Assembly (NCBI GenBank): GCA_036639875.1
Contig: JAVWHX010000018.1
Span: forward strand, 1-36,487
From: JAVWHX01 sp036639875
Lineage (GTDB): Bacteria > Bacillota_I > Bacilli_A > Erysipelotrichales > Coprobacillaceae
Reading direction: 5' to 3'
Length of the DNA stretch: 36,487 nucleotides
Shown here: positions 8,763 to 15,656 of the stretch, piece after piece
Layout of the letters: each line of letters starts with the position of its first letter
Position numbering within the stretch: position 1 is the stretch's first letter
The notes under the pieces: generated by a model
What the model saw: the letters and a program-made list of their open reading frames with translations, nothing else
What the model was told of the DNA's origin: nothing
Databases searched by the model: none
Translations under genes and position numbers: made by a program

Positions 8763-9605
8763 ATGAGAGAAATCAAACAAGATAACATTATTGAGGCAGT
8801 TAAACAGTTATGTATAGAAGCAAATTATGTTTTACCTCATGATGTCAAAGATGTTCTTCATAAAGCAATCAAGGAAGAAGATTCTTTATTAGGAAAACAA
8901 ATATTAGAAGTACTTCATGAAAATGCACAGATAGCTTGTACTTCATCATCACCAATTTGTCAAGATACAGGAATGGCTTGTATATTTATAGAAATAGGAC
9001 AAGATGTACATATTCAAGGATCTTTAAAAGAAGCAATTAATGAAGGTGTAAGACAAGGATATCAAGAGGGTTATTTAAGAAAAAGTATTGTTGATGATCC
9101 AATGTTTGATAGAAAGAATACTTTAGATAATACACCAGCTATTATTCATTATGATATTGTTGAAGGGGATCAATTAAAGATTATTGTAGCACCTAAAGGT
9201 TTTGGCTCTGAAAATATGAGCCAATTAAAAATGTTAAAACCTAGTGATGGTGTAGAAGGTGTTAAAGAATTTGTTTTAAAGGTTATTCATGATGCAGGAC
9301 CTAATGCATGCCCACCAATGGTTATTGGTGTAGGGATTGGTGGTTCTTTTGATAAAGTGACATTACTTGCTAAAAAGGCTATGCTAAGAGAAATAGGAAC
9401 TCATCATCAAGATATAAGATACCAAACTTTAGAAACAGAATTGTTAGAAAAGATTAATCAAACAGGAATTGGTCCTGCTGGTTATGGTGGTAAAACAACG
9501 GCTTTATCTTTAAATATTGAAACATATCCAACACATATTGCGGGAATGCCAGTGGCAGTGAGTATATGTTGTCATGTTGCTAGACATAAGGAGGTTGTTC
9601 TATGA
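8763..9605 (+). CDS. Class I fumarate hydratase, alpha subunit (4Fe-4S)
   Basis: Alpha subunit (280 aa) of a two-subunit iron-sulfur hydro-lyase that interconverts malate and fumarate; the related L(+)-tartrate dehydratase TtdA is the main alternative. The three cluster cysteines are visible at CQDTGM (Cys66), NACPPM (Cys183) and SICCHVARH (Cys269/270). The conserved GIGGSFDKVT and TGIGPAGYGGKTTAL stretches are present. The start is the ATG at 8763 (weak AGAGG site); a longer frame from 8652 lies in the preceding regulator and lacks family similarity. The beta subunit starts in a 4-base overlap. The cluster makes the enzyme oxygen-labile, in keeping with an anaerobe. Confidence 0.92.
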   Translation: MREIKQDNIIEAVKQLCIEANYVLPHDVKDVLHKAIKEEDSLLGKQILEVLHENAQIACTSSSPICQDTGMACIFIEIGQDVHIQGSLKEAINEGVRQGYQEGYLRKSIVDDPMFDRKNTLDNTPAIIHYDIVEGDQLKIIVAPKGFGSENMSQLKMLKPSDGVEGVKEFVLKVIHDAGPNACPPMVIGVGIGGSFDKVTLLAKKAMLREIGTHHQDIRYQTLETELLEKINQTGIGPAGYGGKTTALSLNIETYPTHIAGMPVAVSICCHVARHKEVVL

Positions 9606-10168
9606 TTAAGATAACAACACCTTTTACAAAGGAAGATGCTTTATTGTTAAAAGTAGGTGATCAAGTTTTATTGAGTGGAACTATCTATACTGGTAGAGAT
9701 GCTGCTCATAAACGTTTGATTGAACTGATAAAGACTCATCAAGAATTACCTTTTGATGTCTATAATCAAATCATTTACTATGTAGGCCCTACACCAGAAA
9801 AACCAGGTTACATATTTGGGAGTGGTGGGCCAACAACATCAGGAAGAATGGATGCTTATGCACCAACGCTGTTATCTTTAGGGTTGCGTGGAATGATTGG
9901 TAAAGGATATCGTAATCAAGCAGTTAAAGATGCAATGATAGAGCATTGTGGTGTTTATTTTGGAGCAATTGGTGGAGCAGGTGCATTTATTGGTCAATGC
10001 GTTGAATCTTGTGAAATCATTGCATTTGAAGATTTAGGACCAGAAGCTATTCGTAAGTTATATGTTAAAGATTTTCCTTTAACAGTTATTATTGATGCAA
10101 AGGGAAATGACTTATATGAAATAGGAAAACAAAACTATTTAGGGGGACAAAGTCATGAAGATAAGTAA
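9602..10168 (+). CDS. Class I fumarate hydratase, beta subunit
   Basis: Beta subunit (188 aa) matching the C-terminal half of single-chain class I fumarases and TtdB. Family motifs seen are SGTIYTGRDAAHKR near residue 26, YVGPTPEKPGYIFGSGGPTT in the middle and SGRMDAYAP. It overlaps the alpha gene by 4 bases (ATGA), with AAGGAGG inside the alpha 3' end. Substrate (fumarate versus tartrate) is not fixed by sequence; fumarase is the more common role for such pairs in gut Firmicutes. Confidence 0.9.
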   Translation: MIKITTPFTKEDALLLKVGDQVLLSGTIYTGRDAAHKRLIELIKTHQELPFDVYNQIIYYVGPTPEKPGYIFGSGGPTTSGRMDAYAPTLLSLGLRGMIGKGYRNQAVKDAMIEHCGVYFGAIGGAGAFIGQCVESCEIIAFEDLGPEAIRKLYVKDFPLTVIIDAKGNDLYEIGKQNYLGGQSHEDK

Positions 10169-10979
10169 TTTTAATGAAGTAGATATACTTTATACGTTGA
10201 TGTCATATGTTAATGTTTCATCTTCTCAAGATATGTATTATACAATTGCTCATACTGTCTTAACACATTTAGAAAAGATGCCAGATATTAGTATTAATGA
10301 TTTAGCCGATTTATGTTATACATCACCAGCAACAATTTCACGTTTTTGTAAAGATTTAAACTGTAAAAGTTTTGCGAGTTTTAAACATGAAATGGCAATT
10401 GCTTTGGAACTTTCACAAAATGAGATTCATGTTGAAAATATTGATATGGAAGCAATGATGAAAAATCCTCAATACTTAGTTGATAAAGTATATAATGAAA
10501 CAATTGAATCACTTACAATGGGACATCAATGTTTAAGTATTCATGAAATAGATAAAATATGCCAAATGATTTATCAATCAAAGAAAGTTCATATGATTGG
10601 TTATCAATTTAATAAAATCATTTCTAATGATTTTCAAATGAAAATGTTAAAACTCAGAAAATTTGTTTATGCATTTGTTGAACGTGGAGATGAAATACAA
10701 AGATTAGATATGATAGATGAAAACAGTTTGGTTATTATCATTACTGCAAGAGCAAGAAGACAATTGATTGATCCTTTAATTGAAAAAGTGAAAGAACATA
10801 AACCAAAGGTTTTGTTATTAACAATGAATAAAGAATATAAGAATGAGTTGATTGATTATATTTGTTGTGTTGATGGAACTGAAAGTCATTATAGTGAATC
10901 TTCAATTCAAGGAACAATTAACTTCTTAACAGTTTTAAATATTATTTATTTAAGATATGGTTTATTGTATAGAAAGTAG
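10155..10979 (+). CDS. RpiR/MurR-family transcriptional regulator (second copy)
   Basis: RpiR-type regulator, 274 aa, the same length as the one at 7876. The HTH reads INDLADLCYTSPATISRFCK (residues about 46-65), and the SIS-like domain begins at KVHMIGYQFNKII. The two proteins share the recognition helix and overall plan but are otherwise diverged, so they are older paralogues and not a recent duplication. The ATG overlaps the fumarase beta stop by 14 bases, with AGGGGG upstream, so translation is coupled. It probably regulates this cluster or senses a metabolite linked to it; this is inference from position. Confidence 0.85.
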   Translation: MKISNFNEVDILYTLMSYVNVSSSQDMYYTIAHTVLTHLEKMPDISINDLADLCYTSPATISRFCKDLNCKSFASFKHEMAIALELSQNEIHVENIDMEAMMKNPQYLVDKVYNETIESLTMGHQCLSIHEIDKICQMIYQSKKVHMIGYQFNKIISNDFQMKMLKLRKFVYAFVERGDEIQRLDMIDENSLVIIITARARRQLIDPLIEKVKEHKPKVLLLTMNKEYKNELIDYICCVDGTESHYSESSIQGTINFLTVLNIIYLRYGLLYRK

Positions 10980-10989
10980 GAGGAAGAGT

Positions 10990-12009
10990 ATGTATAGTTT
11001 TTTAAATGATTATAGTGAAGGAGCACATCCTTTAGTATTAGATGCATTGATTCAAACAAATAATGAACAAACAGTAGGTTATGGATTAGATCCTTATTGT
11101 CAAAAAGCCAAAGAAGTGATTTTAAAAAGAATCAACAATCAAAATGCTGATGTTCATTTCTTAGTTGGAGGAACTCAAACAAATGCTATTTTTATTTCAT
11201 TTGTTTTAAAAGATTATCAAGCTGTTATTGCTTGTGATGAAGGACATATTAATGTTCATGAAACAGGAGCAATTGAGAATACAGGACATAAAGTTTTAAC
11301 TAGACCACATAAAGATGGAAAGTTAACTGTTGCAATGATTCAATCTCTTCTTGATGAACATACTGATGAACATATGGTTCAACCTGCAATGGTTTATATA
11401 TCTCAAACAACGGAATTAGGAACATATTATACAAAACAAGAACTTGAAGATATTTACACTTTCACAAAGAAAAATGGCTTATATCTTTTCTTAGATGGAG
11501 CACGACTAGGTAGTGCACTTGTTTTAGAAGATGCTCCTAGTATGGAAGATATAGCAAGTCATACTGATGCATTTTATATTGGTGGAACAAAGATGGGTGC
11601 TATGTTTGGAGAAGCATTGGTTATTATCAATGATGACTTGAAAAAAGATTTTCGTTTTCAATTAAAACAAAAAGGTGCTATGTTAGCTAAAGGAAGATTA
11701 CTAGGAGTACAATTTTATACTCTTTTAAAGGATGATTTATATGAAAATATTGGGGAGCATGAAAACAAGATGGCAGACCTCATTAGAGATGCATTAAAAC
11801 AGAAGAAATGTGACCTTATTTGTCCTAGTCAGACCAATCAAATATTCGTAGCTTTACCTATTGGGTACTTGTTTGAAATACAATCAAAATTCATGATTAC
11901 AGTTTTCAAAAAAATCGACGAAAATCGCGTAATAGCAAGGTTTGTGACATCATGGGCGACTCAAGAAGAAGCAGTTTTAAAACTTGTGAAATGTATTGAA
12001 AATTTATAG
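10990..12009 (+). CDS. PLP-dependent low-specificity threonine aldolase / beta-eliminating lyase
   Basis: Fold-type I PLP enzyme of 339 aa from the threonine aldolase/beta-eliminating lyase family, which splits threonine or allo-threonine to glycine and acetaldehyde. It begins MYSFLNDYSEGAHPLVLDAL. The PLP-aspartate is in FLDGARLGSAL and the Schiff-base lysine is in YIGGTKMGAMFGEAL. AGGAGG (10978-10983) precedes the ATG at 10990, immediately after the second RpiR stop; a longer frame from 10957 is rejected. As last gene of the cluster it could feed glycine or process a hydroxy-amino acid, but the link to fumarase is not established. Confidence 0.85.
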   Translation: MYSFLNDYSEGAHPLVLDALIQTNNEQTVGYGLDPYCQKAKEVILKRINNQNADVHFLVGGTQTNAIFISFVLKDYQAVIACDEGHINVHETGAIENTGHKVLTRPHKDGKLTVAMIQSLLDEHTDEHMVQPAMVYISQTTELGTYYTKQELEDIYTFTKKNGLYLFLDGARLGSALVLEDAPSMEDIASHTDAFYIGGTKMGAMFGEALVIINDDLKKDFRFQLKQKGAMLAKGRLLGVQFYTLLKDDLYENIGEHENKMADLIRDALKQKKCDLICPSQTNQIFVALPIGYLFEIQSKFMITVFKKIDENRVIARFVTSWATQEEAVLKLVKCIENL

Positions 12010-12041
12010 TTAAAATATGTCATAAAAAAAATTAAATTCAC

Positions 12042-12070
12042 TGTACATGTGAAATGAAAAGTATTATAAT
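12042..12070 (+). promoter_or_regulatory. HU gene promoter
   Basis: TGTACA (12042-12047), 17-base spacer, perfect TATAAT (12065-12070). The predicted transcript starts near 12077. Confidence 0.7.
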
Positions 12071-12075
12071 GTTAA

Positions 12076-12091
12076 TTAGGGATAACCCTAA
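12076..12091 (+). promoter_or_regulatory. Hairpin at the extreme 5' end of the HU mRNA
   Basis: Arms ttaggg (12076-12081) and ccctaa (12086-12091) with loop ataa fall exactly at the transcription start predicted from the -10 at 12065-12070, so the mRNA would begin as a stem-loop. Such 5' hairpins stabilise mRNAs in Bacillus; that role here is inferred. Confidence 0.5.
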
Positions 12092-12116
12092 CTTACATAG
12101 AAATGGAGATAATAAT

Positions 12117-12395
12117 ATGAACAAAACTGAATTAGTAGAAAAAGTAGCAAGTACTGCTGGTTTAACTAAAACTCAAGCAGAAGCTGCTATTAATGCATTT
12201 GTTGCTACTGTAACTGAAGTGTTAGTTGCTGAAGACAAAATTGCTTTAAAAGGTTTTGGAACTTTTGAAGTAAGAGCTAGAGATGCGAGAACTGGACGTA
12301 ACCCAAGAACTGGTGAAACAATGGAAATCGCTGCTAGTAAAGTTCCTGCTTTCAAAGCAAGCTCAACTTTAAAAACTGCTGTAAACAAAAAATAA
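12117..12395 (+). CDS. hup: HU-family DNA-binding protein
   Basis: Nucleoid-associated dimeric DNA-bending protein of 92 aa. It starts MNKTELVEKVASTAGLTKTQ, contains the HU beta-arm signature (FGTFEVRARDARTGRNPRTG) and ends AFKASSTLKTAVNKK. The start is the ATG at 12117, with GGAG at 12105-12108; a longer reading from 12054 begins upstream of the predicted promoter -10 and is rejected. It is monocistronic, with its own promoter and a strong bidirectional terminator, as expected for a highly expressed gene. Confidence 0.96.
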   Translation: MNKTELVEKVASTAGLTKTQAEAAINAFVATVTEVLVAEDKIALKGFGTFEVRARDARTGRNPRTGETMEIAASKVPAFKASSTLKTAVNKK

Positions 12396-12402
12396 AACAA
12401 AG

Positions 12403-12427
12403 AAAGCCACACATTTGTGTGGCTTTT
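12403..12427. terminator. Bidirectional terminator (HU / anti-sigma gene)
   Basis: Arms aaagccacac (12403-12412) and gtgtggcttt (12417-12426) with a four-base loop, flanked by A-rich and T-rich tracts. It ends the HU transcript and overlaps the stop of the convergent anti-sigma gene. Confidence 0.9.
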
Positions 12428-13130
12428 ATTTATGTCTGTTTTTATGATTGCCATGATTTTGACATGACTTTGGGACTTCGTTAGGATTCAAGTCTTCTAG
12501 GATGCTATAAAGGTCTTTCATAGATTTATTCTTTAATTCTTCTTGAGTATATTGAGAATTATATGAAAGTATCTTTTCAATAACTTGATATTTACCACCA
12601 GACATATGATGTTGATTTGCAGTCTCATATGTTTTTTGATCAATTTGTGAACAATGATATTGTTTAACTTGACCTTGTTCAAGTACTGTATCCATAAAAC
12701 TTTGAAGCTCATTAGATAATTTTTGATTTAAAGAGAAAACACTGACTTCTAAAATTCCGGTTTTAAGATATTGATTATATTCTTGATTTGTAAGTAATGA
12801 ATTTAAAGCATCATTTAATTTTTGACCTTTTAAATGAGACTCATTGATAATTTTATCACCATCATTATTATAAGATATGATATTTATAATTTTATAATCT
12901 TCATTAACTTCAAACTCAAAACTAGGATTAATATCCATAGAAATATATGCTACTGATGATTCTTTTGAAGTAGGAATAAACATAAAGATAAGTAATGCTA
13001 CAATAACAAGTCCAAGAACCAATGGTTTTTGGTTTGTTTTCTTTTTATGTGATAAAATAGTATTTAAAGTCCTTTGTTTTAACTCTTGACTTGCTTCTAT
13101 GTTATCCAAATCTTTTAATAACCTATTCAA
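12426..13130 (-). CDS. Membrane anti-sigma factor with RsgI-like extracytoplasmic domain
   Basis: Single-pass membrane protein (234 aa) coupled to the ECF sigma gene, so probably its anti-sigma factor. A short N-terminal cytosolic part (about residues 1-38) is followed by one hydrophobic span (LVLGLVIVALLIFMFIP) and an outer domain beginning VAYISMDINPSFEFEVN, which resembles the RsgI-type anti-sigma domain. The C-terminus is His/Cys-rich (SCQNHGNHKNRHK). The start is a TTG at 13130, six bases after GGAGGTG, overlapping the sigma stop by 8 bases; an ATG at 13136 and a TTG at 13145 abut or overlap the Shine-Dalgarno and are less likely. The signal sensed is unknown. Confidence 0.75.
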   Translation of the reverse strand: MNRLLKDLDNIEASQELKQRTLNTILSHKKKTNQKPLVLGLVIVALLIFMFIPTSKESSVAYISMDINPSFEFEVNEDYKIINIISYNNDGDKIINESHLKGQKLNDALNSLLTNQEYNQYLKTGILEVSVFSLNQKLSNELQSFMDTVLEQGQVKQYHCSQIDQKTYETANQHHMSGGKYQVIEKILSYNSQYTQEELKNKSMKDLYSILEDLNPNEVPKSCQNHGNHKNRHK

Positions 13131-13602
13131 AATCATCACCTCCAATAATATCTCTAAGTCTCTCTTTTGCTCTTTTCATCCAAGTATGAATCGTATTTTC
13201 TTTCTTATTTAATATCTTTGCTATTTCATGTATTTTATAACCTTCATAATAATAAAGATAAATAACATCTCGATACTTTGGTGGTAAGGTTAAGACGGCT
13301 TGTAATACAATTGAATCTTCGACAATGTTCTCTGTATAAAGATTCTCAAAATCATCTTGTAAAATAGCATTCTTTCTAAACCAACTATTTAAAGAATCTT
13401 TACAAGTATTAATGGTTACTCGAATCAACCATGCTTTTTCATGTTCTAGACTTTGAAAAGAAGAAGCATTTGCATACTTAAAAAAGACAGTCTGAAAGAT
13501 ATCATCCACATCACACTCTTGTTTCATATGAATGAAGCATATTTTTCTAACCATATTGGCATATAATTCAATTGCTTCTTCTAATTCTTTTTCTGTCTTC
13601 AT
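13123..13602 (-). CDS. ECF-subfamily RNA polymerase sigma factor
   Basis: Alternative sigma factor of 159 aa. Region 2 is in the N-terminal half (DVDDIFQTVFFKYANASSF, then HEKAWLIRVTINTCKD). Region 4 is in the C-terminal half (LPPKYRDVIYLYYYEGY, then EIAKILNKKENTIHTWMKRAKERL). The start ATG (13602) has GTGAGG upstream on the minus strand. It is translationally coupled to the downstream anti-sigma gene. The Cys/His-rich secreted protein gene lies immediately upstream on the same strand, so the three may be one regulon or operon. An 11-base inverted repeat sits between them. Confidence 0.9.
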   Translation of the reverse strand: MKTEKELEEAIELYANMVRKICFIHMKQECDVDDIFQTVFFKYANASSFQSLEHEKAWLIRVTINTCKDSLNSWFRKNAILQDDFENLYTENIVEDSIVLQAVLTLPPKYRDVIYLYYYEGYKIHEIAKILNKKENTIHTWMKRAKERLRDIIGGDDFE

Positions 13603-13614
13603 AAAAACCTCACT

Positions 13615-13644
13615 TATAACATCATTATATATGATGATGTTATA
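13615..13644 (-). repeat. 11-base perfect inverted repeat before the sigma gene
   Basis: Arms tataacatcat (13615-13625) and atgatgttata (13634-13644) flank an 8-base AT core. It lies between the stop of the Cys/His protein gene and the sigma gene start, over a minus-strand TATAAT. There is no T tract on the sigma side, so an operator or attenuating hairpin fits better than a plain terminator. Confidence 0.5.
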
Positions 13645-13654
13645 TTAGGAAACA

Positions 13655-14011
13655 CTAAAACCCATTTCTATGGTGTTTACCTCTTGAAAAACCTTGTTTA
13701 TTTGCATTATTACAATTGGTACCTTGTTGATTTTGACAATTCCCATTACAACTTTCATGATTGTTAGGGCAATCCTTATTTTGATGAGTACCATCACAAT
13801 TTTCATGGTTATAAGGACATGTTGTTTGTTTAACAGTATTGTCAGTTTTTTGAACATTATCTGTTGTGATGATGATTTCTTTATCTTGCTGCATAGCACC
13901 TACATTTTGTGTTGGTTGTGCTGCTAAAACAGTATGCGAACTATCTAATACCACCATCCCAAGTAAGAATACCAAACCTAAACAAGATATTGTTATTAAT
14001 ATTTTTTTCAT
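13655..14011 (-). CDS. Small secreted Cys/His-rich protein
   Basis: Exported protein of 118 aa with no recognised family. A signal peptide covers about residues 1-30 (KKILITISCLGLVFLLGMVV, ending VLAAQ). The mature part has a linker rich in T, D and Q, then two imperfect repeats, CPYNHENCDG and CPNNHESCNG, then CQNQQGTNC and a basic GKHHRNGF tail. Seven cysteines and several histidines suggest metal binding or disulfide formation. The ATG at 14011 follows AAAGGAG by 8 bases; a GTG-started longer form overlaps that site. Upstream is an ECF-like promoter, and the ECF sigma gene follows downstream, so it is probably a target of that sigma factor. Confidence 0.65.
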   Translation of the reverse strand: MKKILITISCLGLVFLLGMVVLDSSHTVLAAQPTQNVGAMQQDKEIIITTDNVQKTDNTVKQTTCPYNHENCDGTHQNKDCPNNHESCNGNCQNQQGTNCNNANKQGFSRGKHHRNGF

Positions 14012-14033
14012 TTTCTTCACTCCTTTCACTACT

Positions 14034-14062
14034 AATACGAATGAAAAGACGAAAACCTTTCA
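14034..14062 (-). promoter_or_regulatory. Candidate ECF-type promoter of the Cys/His protein gene
   Basis: On the minus strand, TGAAAG (plus 14057-14062) is followed after 17 bases by CGTATT (plus 14034-14039). This resembles the Bacillus ECF pattern TGAAAC-N16-CGTA more than a SigA promoter. No good SigA -10 lies in the same place. Confidence 0.4.
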
Positions 14063-14071
14063 AGAAAATAA

Positions 14072-14093
14072 AAAACATTCAAAAGAATGTTTT
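14072..14093 (-). terminator. Intrinsic terminator of pduL
   Basis: Arms aaaacattc and gaatgtttt (14072-14080, 14085-14093) around an AAAA loop. On the minus strand it is followed by a T-rich run, just past the pduL stop. Confidence 0.8.
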
Positions 14094-14099
14094 CTTGAT

Positions 14100-14672
14100 T
14101 TATTTTATAATTTCACCTTGAACTGCACCAGCACATCCAGCAGCGTTAGATTCATCAGTATCAATATGCATTGCCAATGCGTAAGTATCACTTACACGAC
14201 AAACAACATCACCAAATACTAAACTTCTTTGATCAGTAGTTATTTTTACAGATACGATATCTTTATCTTGAACATCGAATTCTTTGGCATCGCTAGATGT
14301 CATATGAATATGACGTTTAGCAGCAATCACACCACAAGTGATTTCGACTTCACCAGCAGGCCCAACAAGTTTACATCCAGCAGTTCCTTCAATATCCCCA
14401 GATTCTCTTACTAATGCTTTGATCCCTAAAGATCTTGCATCAGTTAAAGAAAGTTCAACTTGTGTATCTTTACGAGTTGGTCCTAAGATAGACATTTTTG
14501 TTTCTCCTTTAGGTCCTACTACAGTTACTTTTTCCTCACATGCAAATTGTCCAGGTTGAGATAAATCTTTTTTGTTTGTAAGTTTATATCCTTTCCCAAA
14601 TAAAACCTCTAAATCAGCTTCAGACACATGAACATGTCTAGCAGAAGTTTCTACTAAAATTGTTTTTCCCAT
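14100..14672 (-). CDS. pduL: PduL-type phosphate acyltransferase (phosphotransacylase)
   Basis: Enzyme of 190 aa that exchanges CoA and phosphate on acetyl or propionyl groups. The two zinc-binding histidine clusters of the family are visible: ETSARHVHVSEAD near the N-terminus and AAKRHIHMTSSDA in the middle, plus the later MHIDTDESNAAG. The N-terminus starts directly at MGKTILVETSARH, without the extension used for microcompartment targeting. No pdu or eut genes are nearby, so a general phosphotransacetylase role is likely. The ATG at 14672 has AGGAGG; an alternative ATG at 14696 also has a GGAG but adds eight residues foreign to the family. Confidence 0.9.
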   Translation of the reverse strand: MGKTILVETSARHVHVSEADLEVLFGKGYKLTNKKDLSQPGQFACEEKVTVVGPKGETKMSILGPTRKDTQVELSLTDARSLGIKALVRESGDIEGTAGCKLVGPAGEVEITCGVIAAKRHIHMTSSDAKEFDVQDKDIVSVKITTDQRSLVFGDVVCRVSDTYALAMHIDTDESNAAGCAGAVQGEIIK

Positions 14673-14861
14673 TATATTTCCTCCTATTAACAACATTATA
14701 TTACTCCTTTTTTCGCAATTTGAAAAGTCATTTACCTACATTTATGATAATTATTTGTTGAAGATAATAGGAAAAAATGAGTTTTTTCATGAAATGAAAG
14801 TAAGAGCGTTTTAATTTATATGAAAAACTGTTATAATAGTTTAGAAATGTGGGTGATAAAT

Positions 14862-15656
14862 ATGAGTTTATCTAGTGTATTAAATTTTTTAAGATCCGCT
14901 ATAGATTTAATAGCAGTATGGTTTATTTTATATTATTTAATTTCAATGTTTAAAACAAATATGAAAACAATGCAATTATTTAAAGGTGTATTGTTTATTT
15001 TAATAGTCAAACTCTTAACCAGTTTCTTGAATCTATCAACTTTAAATTTCTTAGTTGATAGTATTATTAATTGGGGAGTATTGGCTATGATTATTATCTT
15101 TCAGCCAGAAATTAGAACACTTTTGGAAAAGATGGGTCAAACCAAAATGATGAATCGAAATGTGATGACTGATGATGAAAAAGAAAGATTAATGGATGAA
15201 TTGGTGAATGCTATTACGACTTTATCTAAAGAACAAACAGGTGCGTTAATTACATTTGAAAGAACTCAATCATTAATTGATTATATTAATACAGGTACAA
15301 AGATTAATGCTGATATCAAGAGTGAATTGTTTTTAACAATCTTTTGGGAAGGAACGCCATTACATGATGGAGCAACTATTATCCAAGGAGATCGTGTTTC
15401 TTGTGCAGCAGCATTTTATCCACCAACAAATAAAGAATTAAGTCCTAAATATGGTGCTCGTCATAGAGCTGCAATAGGAATTAGTGAAATTACTGATTCA
15501 TTGACAGTTGTTGTAAGTGAAGAGACAGGGACAATTTCTTTTGCGGTTAATGGTGAACTAAAGAAAATTCCAACAAAGGAGTTAAGAGCTTCTTTGGTTA
15601 ATGAATTGAATTGGTTTAAATCTAGTGATGAGGAGGTTGATGCTCATGAGTCCTAG
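14862..15656 (+). CDS. cdaA: Diadenylate cyclase CdaA (c-di-AMP synthase)
   Basis: Membrane-bound cyclase of 264 aa making c-di-AMP from two ATP. Three hydrophobic N-terminal segments (about residues 10-30, 39-56, 63-81) precede the DAC domain. Catalytic motifs are DGA (Asp169-Ala171, in TPLHDGATI) and RHR (Arg200-Arg202, in YGARHRAAIGISE). The chosen ATG at 14862 follows GGGTG by six bases; the longer frame from 14820 starts before a TATAAT at 14832-14837, the probable promoter -10. It is first in the cdaA-cdaR-glmM operon conserved across Firmicutes, which ties c-di-AMP to osmolyte and cell-wall control. Confidence 0.96.
   Translation: MSLSSVLNFLRSAIDLIAVWFILYYLISMFKTNMKTMQLFKGVLFILIVKLLTSFLNLSTLNFLVDSIINWGVLAMIIIFQPEIRTLLEKMGQTKMMNRNVMTDDEKERLMDELVNAITTLSKEQTGALITFERTQSLIDYINTGTKINADIKSELFLTIFWEGTPLHDGATIIQGDRVSCAAAFYPPTNKELSPKYGARHRAAIGISEITDSLTVVVSEETGTISFAVNGELKKIPTKELRASLVNELNWFKSSDEEVDAHES

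Noticed and set aside
8763..10168. L(+)-tartrate dehydratase (TtdAB) as the main call
   Set aside because: Sequence motifs are shared with class I fumarase and cannot separate the two; no tartrate transporter is present. Kept as an alternative.
12173..12454. 93-codon minus-strand frame over HU
   Set aside because: Antisense of a highly conserved gene; it has no start signals of its own.
13694..14222. Plus-strand frames opposite the Cys/His protein and pduL
   Set aside because: They are antisense to well-supported genes, lack Shine-Dalgarno sites, and show no family features.
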